From assembly GCF_017893965.1 (NCBI RefSeq), contig NZ_CP054142.1:1302001-1366000 (forward strand): a stretch of DNA of 64,000 nt, in the 5' to 3' direction. A program made the translations under genes and the position numbers. The stretch is from Treponema parvum. Lineage in GTDB: Bacteria > Spirochaetota > Spirochaetia > Treponematales > Treponemataceae. The notes below the pieces were generated by a model. That model worked only from the letters and a program-made list of their open reading frames with translations, did not search any database and was not told the origin of the DNA. This document shows, piece after piece, positions 37,138 to 44,781 of the stretch. Positions within the stretch are counted from its first letter, which is position 1. Each line of letters starts with the position of its first letter.

Positions 37138-38091
37138 TTATTTAACCTCGCCGGCTTTTATCCAAAAAAGAAGATCTCTGAAAACGTCTCTGCGGTTTAT
37201 TTCATTTATAAGCTCGTGTCTGCATCCTTTATAAATCTTTATGGAAACATTCCTTTTACCGCTTGCTTTGTAAATTTTATAAAGTTTTTTTACCGCCGAA
37301 GAGTATGAACCTACAGGATCTTCTTCCCCTGAAATAAAAAGTATCGGCATAGTACAAGGAATAGAGTTTATGTTTTTTTGTTTTCGGACGAAATTTAATC
37401 CCCAAAGCAGATCGTAAAAAAAACCGAGAGTCGGCATGAAATTACAAAACGGATCGCGATCGTATTTTTCAACTTCATTTTCATCTCTCGATATCCAAGA
37501 ATGCGGACTCAAAGGTCTTTTTATTTTTTTATTGTTCATTTTAAAAAACAGCATATTCACGAACGGGACGCATTCTTTTGCGCCGAACAAATTTTTCGCC
37601 GTTCCCACAAAAAAAAGTCCCGTGTAAATAAGTTTTGCAGAAGGGAAAGCCGTTCCGCATAAAACGCATTTTTGTATGATGCTTCCGTATTTTTCAATGA
37701 ATGCCTGACCTACAAAGGAACCGAACGAATGTGCGAACAAAATTATTTCTTTTTCCGGGTAGTCTCTCTTAAATTTTTCGATCACTTCGCGAAGGTCTTC
37801 AACTACTGCCGTAAAGCCGTCCTTTTCCGCAACAAAGCCTAATTTTCCTCTGTTTTCGTTTTGAGCTTTTTCGCCTGTTTTACCGTGCCCTCTGTGATCG
37901 TGGGCAGAGCAAACATAACCGTTTTCCGTCATAAATTGAGCGAGAACTTCATATCGAAGAGCGTGGTCCACCATACCGTGGCTTATCTGAAAAAGCCCGC
38001 GTATGTCTTTAGGTTCACACTCGGGTATCCACCTTATGACCGAAACTTTGGCGCCGTCGCGCATGGTTTGAAAAAAAGTTTCTTTTTGCAT
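37138..38091 (-). CDS. alpha/beta hydrolase, monoacylglycerol lipase / lysophospholipase-like
   Basis: 317 residues with HDHRGHGKTG, nucleophile elbow FAHSFGSFVG (Ser in AHSFG), a late Asp in GEEDPVGS and His in CRHELINE: a complete Ser-Asp-His triad. No signal peptide. Members cleave monoacylglycerols or lysophospholipids. Divergent from rlmD, with 37 bp between start codons. Confidence 0.88.
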   Translation of the reverse strand: MQKETFFQTMRDGAKVSVIRWIPECEPKDIRGLFQISHGMVDHALRYEVLAQFMTENGYVCSAHDHRGHGKTGEKAQNENRGKLGFVAEKDGFTAVVEDLREVIEKFKRDYPEKEIILFAHSFGSFVGQAFIEKYGSIIQKCVLCGTAFPSAKLIYTGLFFVGTAKNLFGAKECVPFVNMLFFKMNNKKIKRPLSPHSWISRDENEVEKYDRDPFCNFMPTLGFFYDLLWGLNFVRKQKNINSIPCTMPILFISGEEDPVGSYSSAVKKLYKIYKASGKRNVSIKIYKGCRHELINEINRRDVFRDLLFWIKAGEVK

Positions 38092-38128
38092 ACTCCCTCT
38101 TTGTCCGATTATTTGGTAATATATAGCG

Positions 38129-39478
38129 ATGTCGTCACATAATATTATAACCCGAGAAATGGTTTTAGGCGGAGACTGTATAGGGCAAATCGACGGAAAA
38201 ACGATATTCGTCCCTTTTGCCGTTCCCGGTGAAAAACTGAAAATAGAGACAGTGTCTTGTAAACGCGACTATGAAACTGCAAAAATAGTAGATATTCTTG
38301 AAAGCTCCGCGCACAGAATAAAACCTCCCTGCAAATTTTATGAAATTTGCGGCGGCTGCAATATGATGCACATAGAAAGCTCCTTTCAGCGTCAACTGCG
38401 GTCGGATATGCTTAAATCCTGCTTTAAGCGCGAAAAAATTGAAACACCCGAAATAATTGCCTTATACGATAAAGACGGCGGGTATCGCTGCCGCTTCCAA
38501 TTTCACGACGGAGGACTTTCCATGCGTCAATCGAATACGGTAGTCCCGATCGACAGCTGTCTTATAGCGAGCGACGAGATAAACGAATGGCTTAACGCCG
38601 TACCCCAAGAGCAAAGACCTAAAGGAAGGATTCACGTATTCGGCGGAAGTTGCGTAGTCGATAAGCCTGATTCATCGCCTAAAGCGGCTACGGTCTCTCC
38701 CTCCTCCCCATGTCTTTCAAAAACTGGGTTAAACGCATTCGCTCGAAGATTTCCCCGCTTGCTGATCGAATCTCCGGAACTTATTCCTTCTTCCGGCGGC
38801 GCAGGCGGCGCTGCAAATAATTTTTGCGGGGCGGCGCCCAAGACGTCAAAAAAGAAAAAAAAGGCCGTAAATAATTTTTTTTCAGGGACGATATTAAATC
38901 ATTCCAATATTGCGACCGTCGTCATTTCAGGAAAAAAAATAGTCTTCGATATACGGGGCTTTTTCCAATCCAACGTCAGCGTTTTAGAAAAGACGATAGA
39001 TATTTTATGTTCGGATCTTTCGGGAAAAAATGTTCTCGACATGTACAGCGGAGCGGGAACTTTTTCGGTGTTCCTTGCCGACAGGTTTAAAAAAGTCACT
39101 ATGGTAGAGCATAACCGCGACGCGATGGTATTTGCAGAAATAAACATGAAAGGAAGACCCCATGCCGCCTACGGTTTAAGCGGCGTAAAATGGGTGTCAG
39201 AACACGCTTCTGCGATAGTAAAAAACGAAGGGAACTTTGACGCTGTGGTAATAGATCCGCCCAGAAGCGGGATAGAAAGAGAAGTTCTTTCATGGCTTTG
39301 CAAAACACATCCTTTGCGTATACGATCGCTTTCGTGCGATCCTGCGACGCACGCCCGCGACGCGTCTTTTTTTGTGAAGGCAGGATACAAACTTTCCAAA
39401 TTGTATCTTCTGGATTTTTATCCTCAAACGTCTCATATCGAGAGTTTAGCCTTTTTCGACTATTTGAATCCGTATTAG
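38129..39478 (+). CDS. rlmD: TrmA/RlmD-family RNA (uracil-C5)-methyltransferase
   Basis: 449 residues. An N-terminal TRAM domain, then Cys68, Cys74, Cys77 and a later Cys (IDSC) as the usual 4Fe-4S ligands. SAM-binding region VLDMYSGAGTFSV, DPPRSG, and the catalytic Cys in SCDPATHARD. A low-complexity insert (about 180-255, rich in Ser, Ala, Gly, then KKKKK) interrupts the middle and is unusual for the family. The last 11 codons lie in the left direct repeat of cassette 1, so the 3' end may have come from the incoming DNA. It methylates uridine in rRNA or tRNA; the exact site is not assigned. Confidence 0.85.
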   Translation: MSSHNIITREMVLGGDCIGQIDGKTIFVPFAVPGEKLKIETVSCKRDYETAKIVDILESSAHRIKPPCKFYEICGGCNMMHIESSFQRQLRSDMLKSCFKREKIETPEIIALYDKDGGYRCRFQFHDGGLSMRQSNTVVPIDSCLIASDEINEWLNAVPQEQRPKGRIHVFGGSCVVDKPDSSPKAATVSPSSPCLSKTGLNAFARRFPRLLIESPELIPSSGGAGGAANNFCGAAPKTSKKKKKAVNNFFSGTILNHSNIATVVISGKKIVFDIRGFFQSNVSVLEKTIDILCSDLSGKNVLDMYSGAGTFSVFLADRFKKVTMVEHNRDAMVFAEINMKGRPHAAYGLSGVKWVSEHASAIVKNEGNFDAVVIDPPRSGIEREVLSWLCKTHPLRIRSLSCDPATHARDASFFVKAGYKLSKLYLLDFYPQTSHIESLAFFDYLNPY

Positions 39479-39552
39479 GTTAAAATGAAAATTAAAGTTT
39501 TTTTTGTTTTTACGTTTTTTTTCGCTTTGAGCGCTTTGTCAGCCGCCGGCTT
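39443..39552 (+). repeat. 110-bp direct repeat, left copy, flanking cassette 1
   Basis: Matches 44782-44891 base for base without gaps, with two mismatches (39453-39454 region T/C and the Leu/Ser codon TTG/TCG). It contains the last 11 rlmD codons and stop, the spacer, and the first 22-23 codons of the beta-propeller gene. The match ends abruptly on both sides. Confidence 0.95.
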
Positions 39553-39781
39553 CCAGCAGGGAGCTACCTACGGGCAGATCAAAGAACGGGTGTTGAAGCA
39601 GACTGGATTAAAGGTATCTTCTCTGTATATCTCGCAGGTTAAGCGGAAATACGGGCTGGATGTGGGGCAGAATTATAAATTGTCAAAGAAGGAAAATGCC
39701 AAACAGCCGCAGTGTCCGCCGGAAAAAGAAGCAGCAATCGTGGAAGCGTTGAAACATTTTGGAATGGTAATTGATCGATAA
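39485..39781 (+). pseudogene. chimeric ORF: host signal peptide fused to a Firmicutes-type RlmD tail
   Basis: 98 codons. Residues 1-22 are the signal peptide of the beta-propeller gene at 44824, copied in the left repeat. From residue 24 the text (GATYGQIKERVLKQTG, SSLYISQVKRKYGL, QPQCPPEKEAAI) matches the C-terminal tail found on RlmD-type methyltransferases of many Firmicutes. So a 3' gene fragment from the donor was joined by chance in frame to a host start. If made, the product would be an exported nonsense peptide. Best read as a junction scar. Confidence 0.7.
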
Positions 39782-39798
39782 TTTGGAGGACATACTAC

Positions 39799-40194
39799 AT
39801 GAAAATATTAGTAATAGATGCTCAAGGCGGCGGGATCGGAAAACAAGTAGTCGCTGCAATTAAACGTGAACGGCCACAGATAGAAATTACGGCGGTGGGA
39901 ACGAACAGTACAGCTACAACAGCCATGCTGAAAGCAGGCGCTGATCATGCTGCAACTGGAGAAAATGCAGTCATTGTTGGATGCCGGACAGCCGATGTAA
40001 TTATTGGACCTATTGGTATAGTTATTGCAGACGCAATGTTTGGAGAAGTGACTCCATCTATGGCGGTAGCTATTGGGCAAAGTACGGCAAAGCGGCTTCT
40101 GATTCCCGTGAATCATTGCGATAATATCGTTATCGGTATCTCAGACCTGTCTGTAGGAAACCTAATAGAAGAAGTACTGAAAGAAATAAAATGA
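39799..40194 (+). CDS. DUF3842 family protein
   Basis: 131 residues with a Rossmann-like start MKILVIDAQGGGIGKQVV and a central GCRTADVIIGPIGIVIADA. DUF3842 is common in clostridia and its function is unknown. GGAGG lies at the usual spacing. Its place at the head of the lar cassette suggests a link to nickel or cofactor handling, but it lies before the leader and promoter at 40217 and may be a separate unit. Confidence 0.8.
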   Translation: MKILVIDAQGGGIGKQVVAAIKRERPQIEITAVGTNSTATTAMLKAGADHAATGENAVIVGCRTADVIIGPIGIVIADAMFGEVTPSMAVAIGQSTAKRLLIPVNHCDNIVIGISDLSVGNLIEEVLKEIK

Positions 40195-40216
40195 CATTAT
40201 AGCCGCATGCTCTCTC

Positions 40217-40245
40217 TTGTTTTTTTGATCATGCAGTGATATAAT
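40217..40245 (+). promoter_or_regulatory. promoter of the lar operon leader
   Basis: TTGTTT (40217-40222) and TATAAT (40240-40245) with a 17-bp spacer. Transcription would start near 40252, leaving a leader of about 170 nt before the first ORF at 40425. Confidence 0.6.
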
Positions 40246-40251
40246 ATATAT

Positions 40252-40385
40252 ACTCATGCAGGAAGCTGAGAAATGATGCCGAAGCATCAAGTGGTAGAAT
40301 AATCAAAGCAAACAGATGAAGATTATGTATACACAAGAAGGTATACGATTCCTCTGCAGAGGAGCGGTATGCCTTCTTTTTTTTT
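40252..40385 (+). promoter_or_regulatory. structured 5' leader, riboswitch-like transcription attenuator
   Basis: Possible stems: CTCA/TGAG near 40253-40270; TGATGC-CGAA-GCATCA (40274-40289); ATAATC (40299-40304) with GATTAT (40321-40326); GTATAC (40327-40332) with GTATAC (40341-40346). The last stem shares 40341-40346 with the terminator stem that follows, so the two are mutually exclusive, the classic antiterminator/terminator switch. I do not recognise a known riboswitch class (T-box, NiCo, cobalamin, fluoride, Mn patterns are absent). The ligand is unknown; a metal or the nickel-pincer cofactor would make sense. Confidence 0.55.
40337..40385 (+). terminator. intrinsic terminator of the lar leader
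   Basis: GAAGGTATAC (40337-40346) pairs with GTATGCCTTC (40367-40376, one G-U). An inner CCTC-TGCA-GAGG hairpin sits in the loop, and nine T residues follow (40377-40385). Confidence 0.9.
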
Positions 40386-40424
40386 GGCGTAAAAACATCT
40401 GTGAAATTTAGGAGGTACATAATT

Positions 40425-40838
40425 ATGGCATGTTTTCTCGTTCCGGCTGCGGAAGCTATCGTCACTACGGTCGCTGCAAATGTAATCAAGTCCAAGGAAA
40501 AAGAAGAATCTGTAAAACTCTCTCTTTCTGACGGTTCTGTTCAGGAAGCAACCAAAATCAAATTTTCCACCAAGCTCGGTTGGCTGAATAAGCTGCTCTG
40601 GGGCGGTTCCGCGCTTCTGGCGTTTGAACATCTGTGGCACGGCGAGGTGGTTCCGTTCTTCCCGTTCCTGACGGCGGTCGAAAACGGAGAAACCGCTGAA
40701 ATGCTCGCAGAAATGGGCAGTGCAGGCGTCATGATGGCTGTTCTTGTTACGGCCGTATGGGTTGGTATGCTTGCCGTTTCTTCTGTTGTGGAAAAGAGAG
40801 CGCTTCGTGCTCCCAAGCTTGCACAGGAGGGCGTATAA
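40425..40838 (+). CDS. small membrane protein of the lar cassette, first of a pair
   Basis: 137 residues from ATG 40425, chosen because AGGAGG lies 9 bases upstream; a GTG at 40401 is in frame but would place that site inside the gene. Hydrophobic segments lie at the N-terminus (FLVPAAEAIVTTVAANVI), middle (LLWGGSALLAFEHLW) and near the end (AGVMMAVLVTAVWVGMLA). I do not recognise the family. It is the first ORF after the leader and is paired with the next membrane protein, so a two-part nickel or substrate transporter or a membrane anchor is possible. Confidence 0.75.
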   Translation: MACFLVPAAEAIVTTVAANVIKSKEKEESVKLSLSDGSVQEATKIKFSTKLGWLNKLLWGGSALLAFEHLWHGEVVPFFPFLTAVENGETAEMLAEMGSAGVMMAVLVTAVWVGMLAVSSVVEKRALRAPKLAQEGV

Positions 40839-40841
40839 AGT

Positions 40842-41153
40842 ATGACTTTACTGACAACGGTTTTTGCAGCTATTATTGCTACGGTCATTTGGTATAAGGG
40901 TGCACCGAAAAGTGAAATGAAGGTTGGCACTCTTTGCTGGCTGTACTGGGGTGCGTCCCTGATGTGGCTTGTTGATGCGATATTTGAGTATGCGGAACTT
41001 GGCGCTGAATACTTCGCCCCTGCTCCTGTGGATATGCTCAACGATTTTTATCTTGGCTTGTCTGTTGTAGCCCTTGGTTTGATCATCTGGCTGGTCATTC
41101 TGCTGGTGAAAGATCCAAAGGGTGTTGCCACACGACAAGAGCATGAGTTGTAA
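40842..41153 (+). CDS. small membrane protein of the lar cassette, second of a pair
   Basis: 103 residues with three hydrophobic segments (LLTTVFAAIIATVIWY, WLYWGASLMWLVDAIFEY, LGLSVVALGLIIWLVILLV). It follows the first membrane gene by 3 bp behind GGAGGG, indicating joint translation. No family recognised; not similar in layout to LarMNQO nickel transporter or LarD aquaporin components. Confidence 0.75.
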   Translation: MTLLTTVFAAIIATVIWYKGAPKSEMKVGTLCWLYWGASLMWLVDAIFEYAELGAEYFAPAPVDMLNDFYLGLSVVALGLIIWLVILLVKDPKGVATRQEHEL

Positions 41154-41192
41154 AGGCAGCATTATTCAAGAAAAAGTAAGTGACATGGCTGA

Positions 41193-41226
41193 GCGGTTCT
41201 GTATGCAACACAGAACCGCTTTTGTT
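41193..41226 (+). terminator. terminator-like hairpin before larE
   Basis: GCGGTTCTGT (41193-41202), loop ATGCAAC, ACAGAACCGC (41210-41219), then TTTTGTT. The perfect 10-bp stem with a short U-run should lower read-through from the membrane-protein genes into larE. Confidence 0.75.
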
Positions 41227-41242
41227 ATACTGGGATTAAAAT

Positions 41243-41989
41243 ATGAAACTGAATGATTTCTTTATAGAGCACCCGAAAGTCGCAATCGCATTTTCCGGCG
41301 GTGTTGATTCCGCATACCTGCTGTATTCTGCAAAGCAGAACGGTGCTGAGGTGCGGGCATACTATGTGAAATCTGCTTTTCAGCCGCAGTTTGAGCTGAA
41401 TGATGCCCAGCGAGTTGCCAATGAATTGAATATTCCAATGCGGGTATTAGCCGCCGATGTTTTGTCCTCGAAAAAGATTGTGGATAATCCGTTGGATCGC
41501 TGCTATTACTGTAAACGCATGATTTTTGAAACAATCGCTAAAGCGGCATCAGAGGACGGTTTTTCGGTACTGCTGGACGGAACAAGCGCTTCCGATGATG
41601 CGGGAGATCGACCGGGGATGCGGGCAATTTGTGAATTATCCGTATTATCTCCGCTTAAAGAATTTGGATTGACAAAAGCGGCAATTCGACAGCTTTCCAA
41701 AGAAGTGAAACTGTTTACATGGGATAAACCTGCGTACGCCTGCCTTGCCACACGGATTCCCGTCGGAGAAATGGTTACCGAAGAAAAATTGAGAGCAACA
41801 GAGATAGCTGAGGATTTTCTATTTTCTCTCGGCCTAAAAGATTTCCGGGTACGGCGGTTTGGAGAAGCTGCAAAAATACAAGTTCCCGATACTCAGCTTG
41901 AAAAGGTAATTGGAAATAGAGAAATTATCCTTGCGGAGCTGAGAAAGTATTATTCTGCTGTTCTGCTGGATTTGGAGGTGCGGGGATGA
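41243..41989 (+). CDS. larE: LarE, pyridinium-3,5-biscarboxylate sulfur insertase
   Basis: 248 residues of the PP-loop ATP pyrophosphatase family: SGGVDS at 18-23 adenylates the carboxylate of the nickel-pincer precursor before sulfur transfer. Cys167 in PAYACLATRIP is at the sulfur-donor position known from lactobacillar LarE. A CxxC pair, Cys87 and Cys90 (DRCYYCK), is also present; with Cys167 this three-Cys set resembles LarE types that carry a 4Fe-4S cluster and act catalytically rather than by sacrificing cysteine. Four-base overlap with larB. Confidence 0.9.
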   Translation: MKLNDFFIEHPKVAIAFSGGVDSAYLLYSAKQNGAEVRAYYVKSAFQPQFELNDAQRVANELNIPMRVLAADVLSSKKIVDNPLDRCYYCKRMIFETIAKAASEDGFSVLLDGTSASDDAGDRPGMRAICELSVLSPLKEFGLTKAAIRQLSKEVKLFTWDKPAYACLATRIPVGEMVTEEKLRATEIAEDFLFSLGLKDFRVRRFGEAAKIQVPDTQLEKVIGNREIILAELRKYYSAVLLDLEVRG

Positions 41990-42738
41990 AAACGGAAATC
42001 AAAACCGTTCTGGAAGCTGTGAAAAATGGCAAAATGTCCGTGGACAATGCTCTTTTAGCCATTAAAAAGGAGCCGTTTGAGGATATTGGTTATGCGAAGA
42101 TCGATCTGCATCGCGGTATCCGCCAGGGTATGCCGGAAGTTATATACGGCGCCGGAAAAACAGCGGAGCAGATTAGCGGAATCGCAGAGAAAATGAAGCA
42201 GCGTGGGCAGAATACGATTCTGATCACAAGACTTTCCCCGGAAGCGGCGGCGCAGGTCGGGGCGATGCATGAAATGGACTACCATGCGGAAGCCAGTGTC
42301 GGGATCATCGGGCCGATGCCTCTGGCAGACGGCATCGGAAAAATCGTAGTCGCCACAGGCGGAACCAGCGATATTCCCGTTGCGGAAGAAGCGGCGCTGA
42401 CCGCCGAAGTGCACGGCAACGAGGTCGTCCGCCTGTACGATGTGGGTGTGGCAGGGCTGCACCGTCTGTTTGCCCATCTGGATGAAATCATGAGCGCAAG
42501 CGTTATTATTGCCATAGCCGGTATGGAAGGTGCGCTTGCCAGCGTGATCGGTGGGCTTGCAGATTGCCCCGTGATCGCTGTTCCCACAAGCGTTGGATAC
42601 GGGGCGGCGTTTGGTGGCCTGTCCGCGCTTTTGTCTATGCTCAATTCCTGTGCCAGCGGGGTGTCGGTCGTAAATATCGACAACGGTTTCGGAGCTGGAT
42701 ATCTGGCAAGTATGATCAACCACATGGAGACAAAATAA
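41986..42738 (+). CDS. larB: LarB, nicotinate adenine dinucleotide carboxylase/hydrolase
   Basis: 250 residues with a PurE-like C-terminal domain (VATGGTSDIPVAEEAALTAE, AGMEGALASVIGGL, PTSVGYGAAFGGLSALL). LarB carboxylates the pyridinium ring of NaAD and cleaves the phosphoanhydride, giving the precursor used by LarE. Overlaps larE by four bases and is followed by larC after 1 bp. Confidence 0.93.
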   Translation: MKTEIKTVLEAVKNGKMSVDNALLAIKKEPFEDIGYAKIDLHRGIRQGMPEVIYGAGKTAEQISGIAEKMKQRGQNTILITRLSPEAAAQVGAMHEMDYHAEASVGIIGPMPLADGIGKIVVATGGTSDIPVAEEAALTAEVHGNEVVRLYDVGVAGLHRLFAHLDEIMSASVIIAIAGMEGALASVIGGLADCPVIAVPTSVGYGAAFGGLSALLSMLNSCASGVSVVNIDNGFGAGYLASMINHMETK

Positions 42739-42739
42739 T

Positions 42740-43978
42740 ATGAAAACATTATATCTGGACTGTGGGATGGGCGCGGCGGGCGATATGCTGACAGCGGCTT
42801 TGCTAGAGCTTCTTCCGGACAAAGAAGAATTTCTTGCCGTTCTGAACAGCCTTGGGATACCCGGTGTCACGGTGACTAGTGAGGCATCCGTCAAATGCGG
42901 AATCCAGGGCACGCACATCACGGTAAAGGTCAACGACGAGGAAGAATCTGAGGGTATGCGCACCCATAAGCATAGTCATTCGCACGAACATGAACATGAC
43001 CACGAGCATTCCCACGACGGCGGGCGCCACCATCATCACAGCGGTATGCATGAGATCGGGCATATCATTGAAGATCTACCGGTATCCGAAAAGGTAAAAG
43101 CGGATATTCTGGCAGTCTATTCCATGATCGCAGAAGCGGAAAGCCATGCCCACGGCGTTCCCGTAACGGAGATCCATTTCCATGAAGTCGGAACGATGGA
43201 TGCCGTTGCGGATGTTACGGCGGTTTGTATGTTAATGGATCGTCTGTCGCCCGATCAGGTTGTGGTCTCCCCGATTCATGTCGGCGGCGGTCATGTAAAA
43301 TGCGCGCACGGTATCCTTCCCGTTCCTGCGCCGGCAACCGCATATATCCTGCGGGATGTGCCGATATACGGCGGCGGGATCAAAAGCGAATTGTGTACGC
43401 CCACTGGAGCGTCACTGCTGAAATACTTTGCCACAAGATTCGGTGATATGCCGGTAATGAGAACGACGGCCATCGGTTACGGTATGGGCAAAAAGGATTT
43501 TACCGCTGTCAACTGTGTGCGCTCTCTGATCGGGGAAACAGAGGATACCAGCGATACGGTCACGGAGCTGTGCTGCAATCTGGATGATATGACGGCGGAA
43601 GCGATCGGGTTTGCGGAAGAACAGTTTTTTACAGCGGGAGCTTTGGAAGCGTATACGGTTCCTGCACAAATGAAAAAATCGCGCCCGGGTATACTTCTTT
43701 CCGTTATGTGCCGCGAAAAGGATAAGGAACAGATGCTGAAACTGATCTTCCGACACACCACAACGCTCGGCGTGCGTGAAAACGCCAGCCGCCGCTATAC
43801 CCTTTCCCGCACCACGGAAACGGTACGGACAAATTTGGGAGAAGTACGGAAAAAAATATCTTCCGGTTATGGCGTAAAAAGAGAAAAATACGAATATGAA
43901 GACATGGCACGAATAGCAAGAGAACAGGACATGAGTCTTGCCGAAGTAACGGCTTATATCAAAAAGCAGGAGAAGTAA
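42740..43978 (+). CDS. larC: LarC, nickel insertase for the pincer cofactor
   Basis: 412 residues in a single frame; no larC1/larC2 frameshift as in Lactobacillus. It begins TLYLDCGMGAAGDM, and residues 76-100 hold 13 histidines (alternating with Ser, Glu and Asp, then HHHH), a probable nickel-binding loop. GGGHVKCAHGILPVPAPA and the C-terminal CTP-using part follow. It completes the nickel-pincer nucleotide for LarA-type racemases and epimerases. No larA homologue is in the window. Confidence 0.94.
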   Translation: MKTLYLDCGMGAAGDMLTAALLELLPDKEEFLAVLNSLGIPGVTVTSEASVKCGIQGTHITVKVNDEEESEGMRTHKHSHSHEHEHDHEHSHDGGRHHHHSGMHEIGHIIEDLPVSEKVKADILAVYSMIAEAESHAHGVPVTEIHFHEVGTMDAVADVTAVCMLMDRLSPDQVVVSPIHVGGGHVKCAHGILPVPAPATAYILRDVPIYGGGIKSELCTPTGASLLKYFATRFGDMPVMRTTAIGYGMGKKDFTAVNCVRSLIGETEDTSDTVTELCCNLDDMTAEAIGFAEEQFFTAGALEAYTVPAQMKKSRPGILLSVMCREKDKEQMLKLIFRHTTTLGVRENASRRYTLSRTTETVRTNLGEVRKKISSGYGVKREKYEYEDMARIAREQDMSLAEVTAYIKKQEK

Positions 43979-43980
43979 GT

Positions 43981-44742
43981 ATGGGCGAAGTGAAGTACGC
44001 TTCTCTTGAAAGTCAGCTTGGAAACGCGCCCTGCCTGTGCGAAGATACGGAAGAAATGTTCTGGCTGCGGGAATCGGACGATTATGAGAGCCGGGTAAAA
44101 CTGGGAAATCTGCTCGCGGGGCAATACCGTTTTCGCGAGGCCATAGACGCTTACCGTGCGGCGAAGAAAATCCGTGCCGACGATCCAATGCTGTATATCA
44201 GTTTAGGCGGAGCTTATCTGACTCTGCGGCATTTTGACGAAGCAAAAAAAGCCTACGGAAAAAGCCGTTCTCTCGGCGGAAACGAAAAGTTTGCCGCATA
44301 TCCGATTGGTGTATGGCATTATCTGCAGGGAAATTACAGGGAAGCGGCAGACTATTTTGCAAAGGTACTGCCCTGTGGGGATGAGATGAAGATCGCAATC
44401 CTTTACTGGAACGCCCTCTGCTGTATGCGCGAAAATCTGCCGGACAAACTGCTCGCAACATACCGTGATGATATGCAGGTTGGACACCATACGGCTTATC
44501 GATCAGCGGTAGAGGTTTTTCTCGGGAAAAGACCTGCCGAAGAAGCGCTACGGCAGGCAGAACAGGATAAAAATGATCTAAATGCCGTTGTTTCAATGTA
44601 CGGTATTGCGGTTTATCTGGAACACGGCGGCAAAAAGACAGAAGCGGAAGAAGTAATAAAATCACTGTTCCGGCGGGAATCTGCCTGGCCATGCATATCG
44701 TACCTTGCAGCATGGAACGATATGACGATAACAAATATTTGA
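43981..44742 (+). CDS. tetratricopeptide-repeat protein of the lar cassette
   Basis: 253 residues with several TPR-like units (LGNLLAGQYRFREAIDAYRAAK, YISLGGAYLTLRHFDEAKKAY, YWNALCCMRENLPD). No signal peptide. It starts 2 bp after larC, so it is part of the operon and may be a scaffold. Not an established Lar component. Confidence 0.8.
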   Translation: MGEVKYASLESQLGNAPCLCEDTEEMFWLRESDDYESRVKLGNLLAGQYRFREAIDAYRAAKKIRADDPMLYISLGGAYLTLRHFDEAKKAYGKSRSLGGNEKFAAYPIGVWHYLQGNYREAADYFAKVLPCGDEMKIAILYWNALCCMRENLPDKLLATYRDDMQVGHHTAYRSAVEVFLGKRPAEEALRQAEQDKNDLNAVVSMYGIAVYLEHGGKKTEAEEVIKSLFRRESAWPCISYLAAWNDMTITNI

Positions 44743-44781
44743 TATTGTTCATCTGCAAAAATAAACGGCTTAAACTACAGC

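Larger units (their letters stand above)
39553..44781 (+). mobile_element. accessory cassette 1 (nickel-pincer cofactor island)
   Basis: 5,229 bp between the two 110-bp repeats. It holds a donor rlmD tail, DUF3842 gene, structured leader, two small membrane protein genes, larE, larB, larC and a TPR gene, all plus-strand. Gene content, RlmD-tail type and ribosome sites point to a Firmicutes-like (clostridial) donor. No integrase, transposase or terminal inverted repeats were seen. The outline fits single-crossover (Campbell-type) insertion of a circle bearing 110 bp of host-like DNA, but the mechanism is inferred. Confidence 0.8.

Noticed and set aside
40252-40385. Assignment of the lar leader to a known riboswitch class
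   Set aside because: I compared it with remembered consensus elements of T-box, cobalamin, NiCo, fluoride, Mn (yybP), ZTP and preQ1 RNAs and saw none of their key strings, so no name was given.
42055-42963. Long open frame antisense to larB and larC (about 300 codons)
   Set aside because: It lies opposite two clearly real, overlapping lar genes, has no ribosome site, and its translation is rich in His and Arg from the complementary strand without any family motif.
43412-44188. Open frame of about 258 codons antisense to larC and the TPR gene
   Set aside because: Shadow of the G+C-richer coding strand; the sense genes have good starts, spacing and motifs.
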